Source of the DNA: Rhizobium etli_C
GTDB taxonomy: Bacteria; Pseudomonadota; Alphaproteobacteria; Rhizobiales; Rhizobiaceae
Strand: one strand, 5' to 3'
DNA: 64,000 nucleotides
Assembly (NCBI RefSeq): GCF_014198605.1
Contig: NZ_JACIHU010000009.1
This document shows, one piece after another, positions 24,716 through 34,215 of the stretch. The notes under the pieces are model-generated. The model had not been told where the DNA came from. It did not search any database and saw only the letters and a list, made by a program, of their open reading frames with translations. Each line of letters starts with the position of its first letter. The first letter of the stretch is position 1. A program made the position numbers and the translations under genes.

Positions 24716-26044
24716 TCAGGAGTTGGTCGTTTCCTGGAAGAGGTTCGTGCCGATGCCGGTGTAGGTGAATCCGTGTTTGCGGACCTCGTCGCTGCGGTAG
24801 ATATTGCGCAGATCGACCAGGACCGGAGCCCGCATCGACTGCTTCAGGCGGTTGAAATCGAGCGCGCGGAACTGGTTCCATTCGGTGACGATGACCAGCG
24901 CGTCCGCGCCAGCGGCTGCTTCATAGGGGCCGCTCGCATACTCGATATTCTCAATGACCTTGCGGGCGTTCTCCGTACCCTCGGGATCGTAACCGACCAC
25001 CTGGGCTCCATTGTCCTGCAGGGTCTGGATGATGGCGATTGCCGGGCTGTCGCGCATGTCGTCGGTGTTCGGCTTGAAGGTCAGGCCGAGGATCGCGATC
25101 TTCTTGCCGCGAATGTCGCCGCCGACCGCCGAAATCACCTTGCGTCCCATCGCCCGCTTGCGGTTGTCGTTGATAGAGATCGTCGTCTCGATGAGACGGA
25201 CCGGGGCGTCGAAATCCTGCGCGGTCTTGGCCAGGGCCAGCGTATCCTTGGGGAAGCACGAGCCGCCGTAACCCGGGCCGGCGTGCAGGAATTTGGCGCC
25301 GATACGGCCGTCGAGACCGATGCCGCGCGAAACGTCCTGAACATTTGCATCAACCCGTTCGCAGAGATCGGCGATCTCGTTGATGAAGGTGATCTTCATG
25401 GCGAGGAAGGCGTTGGCAGCATATTTGATCAGCTCGGAGGTGCGGCGGGAAGTGAAGACCAGCGGCGCCTGATTGAGATAAAGCGGGCGATAGACTTCGG
25501 TCATGGCTTCGCGGGCCCGGTCGTCGTTCAGACCGACGACGATGCGGTCGGGGCGCTTGAAATCTTCGATCGCCGCGCCCTCGCGGAGGAACTCGGGATT
25601 GGAAACAACGGCGACATCGGCGGTCGGATTGGTTTCGCGGATGATGCGCTCAACCTCATCCCCGGTCCCAACCGGCACGGTGGACTTGGTGACGACGACG
25701 GTGAAGCCTTCTACGTAAGTCGCGATCTCGCGCGCCGCCGCATAGACGTAGGAGAGATCGGCATGGCCGTCGCCGCGCCGGGAGGGCGTGCCGACCGCGA
25801 TGAACACGACGTCGGCGCCACGAACGCTTTCGCCGACATCCGTCGAAAAGGACAGGCGGCCGGTGCTGGTGTTTTCGGCGACCAGTTGATCGAGACCTGG
25901 CTCGTAAATCGGAATGCGGCCTTCGCGAAGGGCCTCGATCTTACTCAGATCCTTGTCGACGCAGATGACGTCGTGGCCGAAATCCGCAAAGCAAACGCCT
26001 GAAACGAGGCCGACATAGCCTGATCCAATCATCGTGATGCGCAT
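24716..26044 (-). CDS. ugd: UDP-glucose 6-dehydrogenase
   Basis: The 442-residue protein has the NAD-binding loop MIGSGYVGLVSG at the N-terminus, VTKSTVPVGTG, and the catalytic cysteine C263 in GPGYGGSCFPKD, all intact. It oxidises UDP-glucose twice to UDP-glucuronate. This feeds the UDP-glucuronate epimerase encoded at 14423 and uronic-acid-containing exopolysaccharide, capsule and LPS. Rhizobial homologs are named RkpK or Exo5, and their loss affects several polysaccharides at once. It is a single gene with its own intrinsic terminator. Confidence 0.95.
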   Translation of the reverse strand: MRITMIGSGYVGLVSGVCFADFGHDVICVDKDLSKIEALREGRIPIYEPGLDQLVAENTSTGRLSFSTDVGESVRGADVVFIAVGTPSRRGDGHADLSYVYAAAREIATYVEGFTVVVTKSTVPVGTGDEVERIIRETNPTADVAVVSNPEFLREGAAIEDFKRPDRIVVGLNDDRAREAMTEVYRPLYLNQAPLVFTSRRTSELIKYAANAFLAMKITFINEIADLCERVDANVQDVSRGIGLDGRIGAKFLHAGPGYGGSCFPKDTLALAKTAQDFDAPVRLIETTISINDNRKRAMGRKVISAVGGDIRGKKIAILGLTFKPNTDDMRDSPAIAIIQTLQDNGAQVVGYDPEGTENARKVIENIEYASGPYEAAAGADALVIVTEWNQFRALDFNRLKQSMRAPVLVDLRNIYRSDEVRKHGFTYTGIGTNLFQETTNS

Positions 26045-26365
26045 ATTTCCCTCAAATCATTAGAGTAGAACGTCATGCTGCGTCGCAGCATGGCCCCCGT
26101 CATACTTAATCTGGACGAAAAGACAACATCGAAGATCGCCTGGTGGCCCAAATCGGAATTCCAACTCAGGGCGCTGCGACCCGCGCGAGCTGCCCTGTCG
26201 ACAGCAAAAACATAGGTTTGTGTGGAAGATATGACAAGTCGAGCCGCGCATCGGAGCCGGCTCGACTTCAACCCGGAACGGGTGGATTTAATTATTTAGA
26301 TGTGGGCATTGCGGAGGCTAAGGCACTTCACGGCTTTGCCGGAATTGCTCCAGCCGCGCCCGTTT
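26045..26365. other. Intergenic stretch upstream of ugd
   Basis: About 320 bases upstream of ugd and downstream of the BTLCP gene. It should contain the ugd promoter. I see no protein-coding frame that can be supported. Confidence 0.4.
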
Positions 26366-26965
26366 TTACAGGCGATACCAGACGTAGGGGTCGGTATCCG
26401 ATTGAATTTTGTCCCAGCGCAGATCGGTATCGCGCCAATTCTTGATGCTGCTTTTCCTGTTGTCGAGCACCAGGTCGCCCTTGTCGGTTCTGACCACAAG
26501 GACGGCGTGTCCTTCGCCGGAGGGCGTATAGGCCGTCGCAATTCGCAAAGCGCGCGATGACCAGCCCATTGCCATCAGCCGGCTGCGCTTGGTCAGCGCA
26601 AAATCCTCACAGTCGCCGCTGCGGACGTTCACCTTCCAGACATCGCCGTTCAGTTCGTTGCGCGGGTCGTTCCTGCCGATCATCGTACGATTGACGGAGT
26701 TGTTCACATCCTTCAGCTGCAGCATTTCCTTGTCAGTCAGCGCCAGGACCGACAAACCATTGTTGTCTCGGCATTCGGCCGGGTTCTGGGCGCAGAACAG
26801 CACCTGGGCGAAGGGCGGAATGATCGTTCCCCTTTCAGAGATATAGCTCACCGCCGAACCACTGGTCAGGCCGCGGGCGAACCCTGCGGGACCGGCGGCA
26901 AGTGCAGAGCAGGCATTCGCCGCTGTAAAAGCCAGTGCCAGAAGTGTAACGAACGTCTTCTTCAT
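26366..26965 (-). CDS. Transglutaminase-like cysteine peptidase (BTLCP)
   Basis: The 199-residue protein has a signal peptide (FVTLLALAFTAANACSALA) and a mature domain of the bacterial transglutaminase-like cysteine proteinase family. The probable triad is C119 (SGDCEDFALTKR), H153 (GEGHAVLVV) and D168 (LVLDN). The family is related to LapG, the periplasmic protease that releases type I-secreted adhesins. Here it is encoded next to polysaccharide assembly genes and about 8 kb from type I secretion substrates, but no direct evidence links them. It is transcribed away from the wzy-like gene. A short related protein is encoded at 13126. Confidence 0.85.
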   Translation of the reverse strand: MKKTFVTLLALAFTAANACSALAAGPAGFARGLTSGSAVSYISERGTIIPPFAQVLFCAQNPAECRDNNGLSVLALTDKEMLQLKDVNNSVNRTMIGRNDPRNELNGDVWKVNVRSGDCEDFALTKRSRLMAMGWSSRALRIATAYTPSGEGHAVLVVRTDKGDLVLDNRKSSIKNWRDTDLRWDKIQSDTDPYVWYRL

Positions 26966-27267
26966 CTCTTAATCCCCGTTCAGGGCAACCGATTGAGATC
27001 AGGCTTGCCTTTTTTCTCAGTCAATGGCATGGCGGATTAGTGATCCGCCAAGTATTGGGCACAGAACGTCTGTCCCGTTTCTGCTGCTTGAAGGAGCATA
27101 ATCGGGGCCTGTCTCGATTGGCTTAAGCCGTTCGCGACAATTTTAAACGATGTGGAATTCTGTTGCACTTTAACACGCAAGCGCTTGATATGCAACTTAT
27201 GTTAGTACGAGTATATTAACCGTATTGGTTGTATCTCTCTCGTTGCTGCTGCTGGTGAGCGAATCAA
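26966..27267. other. Divergent promoter region of BTLCP and polysaccharide operon
   Basis: This 302-base region separates divergent genes. It contains an inverted repeat GGCGGAT/ATCCGCC at 27031-27049 and an AT-rich part near 27190-27230 that could hold the plus-strand promoter. The repeat has no T-run and could be an operator. Confidence 0.4.
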
Positions 27268-28695
27268 ATGTTATCCAACCTCATCAACGGGCAAGTCTTG
27301 CGGGAGGCGATCCTCTTTGCCTTCATTGGCCTGGTAATATTGACGCTCATTCCGTTCGGAAGCGTCACGCCCTTTCCTTTCGCCTTCGCTGCGATCGGGA
27401 TGTTTGCTCTGGCCATTATTACAGGGCTGCTGTTTGGAGAGCCGAGGCAGGCCGGATGGGTGTTCAGCATCACTCTGTTTCTGCTGGTCGTGCTCACGGG
27501 GTGGACGTTCGTCCAGACAATCGAACTGCCGGCCAATTGGCTGGCAAATCCTGCCTGGAGCGCTGCGCGTGACTTGGCGGGCGTTCAATACGCGGCGATC
27601 TCCGTCGAGCCGGCCGATACGCTCGCCTCGATTCTCTGGGTGGCTCTGCCTTTCGTGACCTTCCTGACCGGACTGGTCTTGTGCGATACCGATCAACGGG
27701 CGCGGAAAGTGCTGGCCAGCCTCGGGCTCACGGCGGGCGTTATCGCGGTTTTCAGTCTGATACAATTTTCGATGTTTCCCAACATCCTGATCGTCATCGA
27801 AAAACACGCCTACCTCGACAGCCTGACGGCCGTGTTCGTCAACCGCAATACCGCCGCAACCTTCCTCGGGCTGGGGACGCTGCTCATGCTGGCCCTGGTC
27901 AGAGACATTGCCCGTTCCTATTCAAACCATCCGCCCAGCGAGCCGGGCCGAAACGTTCTTCTCTTGAGAGTGTGGATCTACATTCTACTCTTGTGCGCAT
28001 GTTTCACCGCGCTGATGCTGAGCCGATCACGCGCTGGGATATTCGCGACCTTTGTTGCCGCTCTCATCTACTTTCCCTGGCTTGTCATCTCTTGGAACAA
28101 CTCCAGGCACCATATGAGGCCGAGGCCAAAATGGCGGTCGATAGTGAAGCTTCTTTCGGCGATGACCTTCGTCGTCCTGTTGCTGAGCATGTTTGCCGGC
28201 CAGGCGATTTTGCGTGCGCAGCAGCGGCGTCTCGAGGATGATGATCGTTTTTGCGTCCTGCCGGGTATCTGGCGTGCCATTTCGGATCATTGGGTGACGG
28301 GCACGGGTCTCGGCACCTTCCGCACCGTGTTTTCCGCCTATCGCGATCCGGCCTGCGGCATTTTCGGGATTTTCGATCGTGCTCATAATTTCTACCTCGA
28401 AGGATTTCTGGGCCTTGGGATTTTATTTCCGATCGCGGCGATCGTTGCCTTCTCGGTGCTTGCCAGAGTGTTTTGGCGGGGGCTCGCGCAACGGCGCCGC
28501 TTGAGACATTATGTTCTTCTTGGTTTGGCGGCGACGGTATTGGTCGCCCTTCATGCTGCGGTTGATTTTTCGCTGCAAATACCAGGCTTTGCGGTATTTT
28601 TTGCCGCTTTCCTCAGCGCCGTCGTCGCCATCAGCCTTGGACGCAACGGCGGCGAAGCGGAACGGCAATATGTGCGGCCGGTCAGCGGTCGATGA
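27268..28695 (+). CDS. O-antigen ligase/polymerase family membrane protein (Wzy/WaaL-like)
   Basis: The 475-residue protein has about 11 membrane helices and, near residues 190-205, the FVNRNTAATFLGLG motif typical of O-antigen ligase/polymerase-family proteins, followed by a large periplasmic loop with LSRSRAGIF and ISDHWVTGTGLGTFRTVF. Such proteins polymerise or ligate polysaccharide repeat units on the periplasmic side. It is first in a plus-strand series followed by the OPX lipoprotein and the Wzc-type kinase, so a polymerase role for the same glycan is likely. A second protein of this class is encoded at 45289. Ligase and polymerase cannot be told apart by sequence. Confidence 0.82.
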   Translation: MLSNLINGQVLREAILFAFIGLVILTLIPFGSVTPFPFAFAAIGMFALAIITGLLFGEPRQAGWVFSITLFLLVVLTGWTFVQTIELPANWLANPAWSAARDLAGVQYAAISVEPADTLASILWVALPFVTFLTGLVLCDTDQRARKVLASLGLTAGVIAVFSLIQFSMFPNILIVIEKHAYLDSLTAVFVNRNTAATFLGLGTLLMLALVRDIARSYSNHPPSEPGRNVLLLRVWIYILLLCACFTALMLSRSRAGIFATFVAALIYFPWLVISWNNSRHHMRPRPKWRSIVKLLSAMTFVVLLLSMFAGQAILRAQQRRLEDDDRFCVLPGIWRAISDHWVTGTGLGTFRTVFSAYRDPACGIFGIFDRAHNFYLEGFLGLGILFPIAAIVAFSVLARVFWRGLAQRRRLRHYVLLGLAATVLVALHAAVDFSLQIPGFAVFFAAFLSAVVAISLGRNGGEAERQYVRPVSGR

Positions 28696-28979
28696 TTGAA
28701 CAGATGGTTTCGTGAAGGTTTTTCGAAAATGCCGATTGTGGGGTAACGCGCTGTTGACTCTGAAACGCAAGAGATTTTATAGCGGGGGCAGCCTTCAGGT
28801 CGTTGCCGGCAACAGAGAAGCCGGGTTCGAGCGTTTCGCTTGGTGAAGGGCTTGGCGTTGCCAGCCTGCCACAGTTAGAGGAATGTTAATCCGTCTACAT
28901 TGATTATTGGTCAGGGATTGTCTTGTATTTTGTAAAATTGCGAGGCAGTAGCTTCAGGGGCGTCAACACAGGTTATTCT

Positions 28980-30191
28980 ATGGGTTGTTTTCCTATCGGT
29001 AGTACACGCGTCGCCATTGTTGTAGCGCTAACGACTATATTGGCAAGCTGCACGTCGTTGCCAAGATCCGGTCCCGATCACAAAGATGTTGATCGAGGCG
29101 CGGCGGTGAAAGTAACAACGAAGGAGCGTCGCGTCGGTATCGACTACGCCCTGATTGACCTCAGCAAGAACGTTCTGCCATATTTCACGTCTCCGCAGCC
29201 GACCTCCTTCAAGGGGTTTGGCGGTGGTCGTGGCGGGGCGCCTGAAATTCCGCTCGGTTATGGCGACGTCGTCCAGGTCGCTATCTTCGAAGCCCAGTCC
29301 GGTGGGTTGTTCATTCCGTCGGACGCCGGCAGCCGACCCGGCAATTACATCTCTCTGCCGGAGCAGACCATCGACAGAAACGGAACGATCACGATCCCCT
29401 ATGCCGGTCGCGTTCCGGCTGCCGGTCGCCTGAAGGAGACCGTGGAGCAGGACGTCGAAGACCGGCTGGCCAGCCGCGCGATCGAGCCGCAGGTGGTTAT
29501 TACGACAACGACCAGCCGCTCCAGTCAGGTGGCCGTGCTCGGTGACGTCAACAGTCCTCAGCGCGTCACGATCAGCCCAGCCGGGGAGCGCGTTCTCGAT
29601 GTCATTTCCGCCGCGGGCGGTTTGACGACCAACAATATCGAAACGAATGTGACGCTGCAGCGCCGCGGCAGAACCGCAACCGTCGCCTACAATACGCTGT
29701 TGAAGAATCCGGCGGAGAACATTTATGTCGCGCCGGATGATACGATCTCGATCGATCATGAGCGCCGTACCTATCTTGCGCTCGGCGCCGCCGGCGTCAG
29801 TGGCCGCTTCGATTTCGAGGAGTCCGACCTCACCCTTGGAGAGGCTATCGCCAAGGCGGGCGGCCTGCGCGACGATCGCGCCGATCCGGCTCAGATCCTG
29901 CTTTATCGGCTTGTCCCGAAGAAGACGGTTGCCGCGATGCATGTCGATACGACGAGGTTTGCTGGTGATACGGTTCCGGTGATCGTTCGCGCCAATCTTC
30001 GCGATCCGGCAACCTTGTTTGCCACTCAGCAATTCAAGATGGAAGACAAGGACGTTATCTATATCTCCAATTCGGACTCTGTTGAATTGGTCAAGTTCCT
30101 TGACATCGTAAACTCGGTATCGTCCACTGTCGCCGGCGTGTCGGACGACGTGAACGATACTCGCAACGCAGTGCGCAATCTCGGACGTTGA
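28980..30191 (+). CDS. Polysaccharide export outer-membrane lipoprotein (OPX, Wza-like)
   Basis: The 403-residue protein has a lipoprotein signal with lipobox LASC near residue 23, then the Poly_export domain (YGDVVQVAIFEAQ, TIDRNGTITIPYAGRVPAAG) and two SLBB-like domains (VAVLGDVNSPQRVTI; YLALGAAGVSGRFDF). This is the layout of BexD/CtrA-type export proteins, which form the outer-membrane channel. The ATG at 28980 gives a good signal peptide; a TTG at 28923 would add 19 residues. It pairs functionally with the Wzc-like protein downstream. Confidence 0.9.
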   Translation: MGCFPIGSTRVAIVVALTTILASCTSLPRSGPDHKDVDRGAAVKVTTKERRVGIDYALIDLSKNVLPYFTSPQPTSFKGFGGGRGGAPEIPLGYGDVVQVAIFEAQSGGLFIPSDAGSRPGNYISLPEQTIDRNGTITIPYAGRVPAAGRLKETVEQDVEDRLASRAIEPQVVITTTTSRSSQVAVLGDVNSPQRVTISPAGERVLDVISAAGGLTTNNIETNVTLQRRGRTATVAYNTLLKNPAENIYVAPDDTISIDHERRTYLALGAAGVSGRFDFEESDLTLGEAIAKAGGLRDDRADPAQILLYRLVPKKTVAAMHVDTTRFAGDTVPVIVRANLRDPATLFATQQFKMEDKDVIYISNSDSVELVKFLDIVNSVSSTVAGVSDDVNDTRNAVRNLGR

Positions 30192-30276
30192 TTGAAATGG
30201 GCGGACCGGCGTCGATCGTGAATGATCGGGGCCGGCGGCCTATCAGCTAGCGGATTTGATGAAGGAAATTGTGGGT

Positions 30277-30984
30277 ATGGCAAGGTCAGCTGTTTATCGT
30301 CGGCTTGCTTATAGCGGAATTATCGTCGCGGCCTTTGCCGGCATGACTTCAAGCGCTTTTGCGGCTGCTTGCCTGGGGCCGGCAAATCTGACGCCCGTCG
30401 ACATCAGCGGATTTACGGCCAATCCCGCCATTCTGCTGGACATGTCCGATCCATTGGTTTTGTCGTCGCGCGTACGCGCATTGGTCGGAAGCAGCAACGA
30501 CGCGCTGTCGCCGGTGATCGAGCAGGCCAAGAAGGCCAATGCCACCCAGATGGCGGCGATCGGCGCCGGTCTTGGACGGGCGGCCAACAGCTGCCAGGTC
30601 TCGGATCCGCAATTCAAGCTCGCGATCGAAAAAGCGGTCGCCGAGGCGGCCACTGCCGATCCTAACCTTGCGCCGCTGCTGGCAGCCTTTGCAAAAGTTC
30701 TCGCCGAAGGCGGCACAGCGGCACTCGGTCCCGGCGCGGGCGCGGCTGCCGCAGCATCCGGTATCGGCAATGACGGATCGATCGGTCGCACCGGTCCCGG
30801 AGCGGATGAGGGTACGCCGTTTGAGGGTAGCGCCACGACTGCCGGCACGCTGCAGGTTTCGAATGCGGGGGATGGCGACAGTTCGTCGACCTCAACGACG
30901 ACGCTGATCAGCACGGGCGGGGCAGGGCAGTCGTCAACCGACCCGACGCAATCGACGAGTCAGAGTGTGCCCGTCACACAATAG
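30277..30984 (+). CDS. Unknown secreted protein with Ser/Thr/Gly-rich tail
   Basis: The 235-residue protein has a signal peptide (RRLAYSGIIVAAFAGMTSSAFAAA). A helical alanine-rich middle follows, with one cysteine near residue 16 of the mature part and one in AANSCQVSD. The last 80 residues are low-complexity Gly, Ser and Thr (GDGDSSSTSTTTLIS, SSTDPTQSTSQS). The ATG at 30277 has GAAGGAA upstream. It is encoded between the OPX and Wzc genes, which suggests an envelope role in export of the same polysaccharide. No family is recognised. Confidence 0.75.
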   Translation: MARSAVYRRLAYSGIIVAAFAGMTSSAFAAACLGPANLTPVDISGFTANPAILLDMSDPLVLSSRVRALVGSSNDALSPVIEQAKKANATQMAAIGAGLGRAANSCQVSDPQFKLAIEKAVAEAATADPNLAPLLAAFAKVLAEGGTAALGPGAGAAAAASGIGNDGSIGRTGPGADEGTPFEGSATTAGTLQVSNAGDGDSSSTSTTTLISTGGAGQSSTDPTQSTSQSVPVTQ

Positions 30985-31035
30985 CTGGAATTGCCTGTAG
31001 ATCTTAGCGCTTGACGCCTTTGTTGGAGATCGAAA

Positions 31036-33309
31036 TTGCTGTCGCCAGATAAACTTACGCCGCGTATCGACCCCTCCCGCGATACGGGAAACGAAGCTGA
31101 TTTCATCGATTTCGACAAGCTCATCGCCATTGCTCGTCGGCAGTGGCGGATCGTTGCAGCTTGTGCTTTCGCTTTTGGTATTCTCGGCGTCGTCTATGTC
31201 CTGACATCCGTGCCGGTTTACACTGCCGATACGAGCGTGTTGATCGACCGCAGCGACAATCAGGTCATCAATCAGCTCGCCGCCTTCGGCCAGCTGGACG
31301 ACGACGAAGGCACCGTTCTCAGCCAGGTCGAGCTGTTGAAGTCGGACACGATCGCCTATGCGGTCGTCGACAAGCTGAAATTGGTTGACAACCCGGTGTT
31401 CACGGCGCCGAAGAATTCACTCTTTTCTGTCGCAACGCTGAAATCGCTGGTGAATTTTCGCTCCTGGTTTGCCGATGACGTGGCTGTTGCACCCGATCCG
31501 GCAAGGAAGCGGCGAAGTGCCGCTGAAACGGTCGCGGGCAATATCGATGTCGAACGGGTTGGCAAATCCTATGTTCTCGATGTCAGCTATACCTCGCAGT
31601 CGCCGGATCTGGCGCGCGAAATCGCCGCCACCATCGCCGACGTTTATATGGTCGATAAGCTCAATTCCAAATACGAGGCGACACGCCGGGCCGGCGAGTG
31701 GCTGCAGGAGCGTATCGAAGAGCTTCGGCAGCAGGCGCTGGACACCGACCTCGCGGTGCAGAAATTCCGCAGCGAGCATGGGCTTGTCGAGTCCGGATCC
31801 GGCACGCTGCTCAGCGAACAGCAGCTCTCCGAGCTCAACAGCCAGTTGATCACCGCCCAGGCCGCGACGGCCCAGGCTGAGGCGAAATACGCCCGCATCA
31901 AGTCGATCATCCAGGCCAAGCAGACCGATGCGATCGTGACCGACGTGCTCGACAGCTCGATTTCGAACGATCTTCGCAAGAAATATCTGGAAGCGTCGAA
32001 GCTCGAGGCCGAAATCGAGGCACGGCTGGGTCCGGACCACGTCCAGGCCGTCCGGCTTCGCGCCGAAATGGCTGAGTATGAACGGCTGATGTTCGACGAA
32101 CTCAATCGTATCGCCGAGAGCTACCAGAGCGAGCTGCAGGTTGCGCAATCCCGTGAGAAATCGCTGCGCGACAGCGTTGACCAGGCAACCGGCGTGGCTG
32201 CAACGGCGGGCGAGACGCAGGTTCAGCTTCGTGAGCTCGAGCGGACGCGCGATACCTATAAGAATCTCTATCAGAACTTCCTGACGCGCTACCAGGAGGC
32301 GATCCAGCAGCAGAGCTTCCCCATTACCGCCGCACGTATCATCACAATCGCGGAGACGCCGACGAAGCCGAGCGCGCCGAAGAGAAGCCTCGTTGTCGCT
32401 TTTGCCATGTTCCTGGGATGTGCATTCGGTAGCGGCATCGGCGCTTTCCGTGAATTCCGGGATCGCTTCTTCCGCACGGGTGACGATGTTAAGGACATGC
32501 TCGACGTCGAGTCGCTCGGTGTCATGCCGCTGATTGAGAACAACGTCGAGGATCCGACCCTCGTCGATCCGGGCAATCCGCGCAGCATCGCCAGGGGCGG
32601 CAAGACGACGACCTATGTCGAGGAACATCCGCTATCGGCATTCGCCGAGACCCTTCGAAGCGCGAAGATCGCCATCGATATCAGCGCGTCCGATCAGCGA
32701 TGCAAGGTTATCGGCGTCGTGTCCAGCCTGCCGGGCGAGGGCAAGTCGACGACAGCCATCAACTTTGCCAAGCTCCTGGCAATGCAGGGCGCGCGTTGCC
32801 TGCTGATCGACGGCGATATGCGAAATCCTGGAGCGACCCGGGCGATCGGCCGCCATGCCGAAGCCGGCTTGCTTGAAGCAATCGTCGACAATCGCCCGCT
32901 CAAGGATCTCATCCTTCTCGATCCCAAAACGAAGCTTGCCTTCCTGCCGACGGTGGCGCGATATCGCGTTCCGCACTCTTCGGAGCTGCTGGCCTCGCGC
33001 GGCATGGATCAGCTGCTTGAGATGGCGCGCCAGAGCTTCGATTATATTATCGTCGACTTGCCGCCGCTCGCGCCCGTGGTCGACGCGCGCGCCATTAACC
33101 CGAAGCTCGATGCCGTCGTATTCGTGATCGAGTGGGGCAAGACCTCACGTAAGGTGGTGCAGTCGACCCTGTTGTCCGAGCCGGATCTCTATACCAAATG
33201 CGTCGGTGCGATATTGACCAAGGTTGATCCGTCGCAGATGAAGCTCTACCGGACATTCGGCTCCAGCGAATATTACTATAAGCGTTATTCGCGATACTAT
33301 ACCGAGTGA
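31036..33309 (+). CDS. Polysaccharide co-polymerase with BY-kinase domain (Wzc-like)
   Basis: The 757-residue protein is a complete PCP-2a. It has a Wzz domain with helix 1 at residues about 39-60, a periplasmic coiled coil at about 200-410, helix 2 near 451-470, then the cytoplasmic tyrosine-kinase ATPase. Walker A (LPGEGKSTT, about 563-571), Walker A' (LLIDGDMRNP) and Walker B (YIIVDLPP, about 670-677) are present. The tail is a tyrosine cluster (EYYYKRYSRYYTE), the usual autophosphorylation site. Translation appears to begin at TTG 31036, preceded by TTGGAGAT, as no ATG is near. It controls chain length and couples polymerisation to export. Confidence 0.94.
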   Translation: MLSPDKLTPRIDPSRDTGNEADFIDFDKLIAIARRQWRIVAACAFAFGILGVVYVLTSVPVYTADTSVLIDRSDNQVINQLAAFGQLDDDEGTVLSQVELLKSDTIAYAVVDKLKLVDNPVFTAPKNSLFSVATLKSLVNFRSWFADDVAVAPDPARKRRSAAETVAGNIDVERVGKSYVLDVSYTSQSPDLAREIAATIADVYMVDKLNSKYEATRRAGEWLQERIEELRQQALDTDLAVQKFRSEHGLVESGSGTLLSEQQLSELNSQLITAQAATAQAEAKYARIKSIIQAKQTDAIVTDVLDSSISNDLRKKYLEASKLEAEIEARLGPDHVQAVRLRAEMAEYERLMFDELNRIAESYQSELQVAQSREKSLRDSVDQATGVAATAGETQVQLRELERTRDTYKNLYQNFLTRYQEAIQQQSFPITAARIITIAETPTKPSAPKRSLVVAFAMFLGCAFGSGIGAFREFRDRFFRTGDDVKDMLDVESLGVMPLIENNVEDPTLVDPGNPRSIARGGKTTTYVEEHPLSAFAETLRSAKIAIDISASDQRCKVIGVVSSLPGEGKSTTAINFAKLLAMQGARCLLIDGDMRNPGATRAIGRHAEAGLLEAIVDNRPLKDLILLDPKTKLAFLPTVARYRVPHSSELLASRGMDQLLEMARQSFDYIIVDLPPLAPVVDARAINPKLDAVVFVIEWGKTSRKVVQSTLLSEPDLYTKCVGAILTKVDPSQMKLYRTFGSSEYYYKRYSRYYTE

Positions 33310-34013
33310 TGCTCGCCGGTCGGCTTATTTCACCTGCAAGGATTGTTTTCCTTATCGTCACGGCGGTGTTCGCGGTGCTGGCCGGCCGAGAACTGTACGC
33401 TTCGATAAGAACGGCCAGCATCTCGATCGTTGCCGAAAGGATCGAGCGCGGCGACACTGTCACGAATGACATCGCGGCCAGATATGCGGCGCGCGCCATC
33501 GCCATGGTTGACGGACATTATTGCCGATCGGACATCGTCGCCGCCGGCGTCACGCTCGTTCTGGCGCAGCTCGATCGACAAAGCGTCAATGGCAACTACG
33601 ATGCCTGGGTTGCGGCGGCCTCGAATGCCCGCCACTATCTCCGGCACGCGCTCTCGTGCATGCCGACCAACAGCAATTTCTGGCTTCGTCTGGCCGCTGT
33701 TCAGTCGACAATCGCCGAGGAACCGCTTGCGATTGCAGAAATGATGAAACGGTCGGTCGCTCTTGCGCCCTATGACGAGTCGATCGTTTTGCCCCGGTTT
33801 TATTTCTGGAACGATTTGACCGATGCAACGCTTTCGGCGGCCAGCAGTGCCGTTGACGGCGATCTGACGACGATGTTGAAACTCGGCGATCGCTGCAGGG
33901 TCAATGCCATCATGAAAGCCATCAGCCCGCAGCTCCGTCCAGTCTTCGATCGGATCTGGGCGAGTGTCGGGGAAGGGGCGACGGCGCGGTTTCGACAGCG
34001 CTGCAGCCGGTGA
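33309..34013 (+). CDS. Unknown protein of the export operon
   Basis: The 234-residue protein has one N-terminal membrane helix (IVFLIVTAVFAVLAG) and a helical remainder with TPR-like spacing and several cysteines (DGHYCRSDI, RHALSCMPTN, LGDRCRVN). Its ATG overlaps the Wzc stop (TGATG), so the two are translationally coupled. It is probably periplasmic and part of the polysaccharide machinery. No family is recognised. Confidence 0.75.
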   Translation: MLAGRLISPARIVFLIVTAVFAVLAGRELYASIRTASISIVAERIERGDTVTNDIAARYAARAIAMVDGHYCRSDIVAAGVTLVLAQLDRQSVNGNYDAWVAAASNARHYLRHALSCMPTNSNFWLRLAAVQSTIAEEPLAIAEMMKRSVALAPYDESIVLPRFYFWNDLTDATLSAASSAVDGDLTTMLKLGDRCRVNAIMKAISPQLRPVFDRIWASVGEGATARFRQRCSR

Positions 34014-34161
34014 TTCCCGCTGGAAAGTTTCGACGATTGGAAGCCGGCCTGCGCCCTGAAGCGGCCCGTGAACGATGATCGAAGGAGTTGCTGACGCGGT
34101 ATCGGCTTCCGTCACCATCGATGCGGCCGAATGGTTCGCGTAGTTTTTCACCTTCACACGA

Positions 34162-34197
34162 GAACAACGCCCGCTGCTTGTGCCGCGGGCGTTGTTT
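34162..34197 (+). terminator. Hairpin between convergent genes
   Basis: GAACAACGCCCGC (34162-34174) pairs with GCGGGCGTTGTTT (34185-34197) with a 10-base loop, leading into TTTCTT on the plus strand. It would end the export-operon transcript and sits between two convergent genes. Confidence 0.7.
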
Positions 34198-34215
34198 CTT
34201 GATGGCTGTCGATAA

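Noticed and set aside
24557..26002. 481-residue plus-strand frame opposite UDP-glucose dehydrogenase
   Set aside because: Antisense shadow that also runs through the terminator of ugd.
31417..32628. 403-residue minus-strand frame opposite the Wzc gene
   Set aside because: Antisense shadow; the plus-strand kinase is complete.
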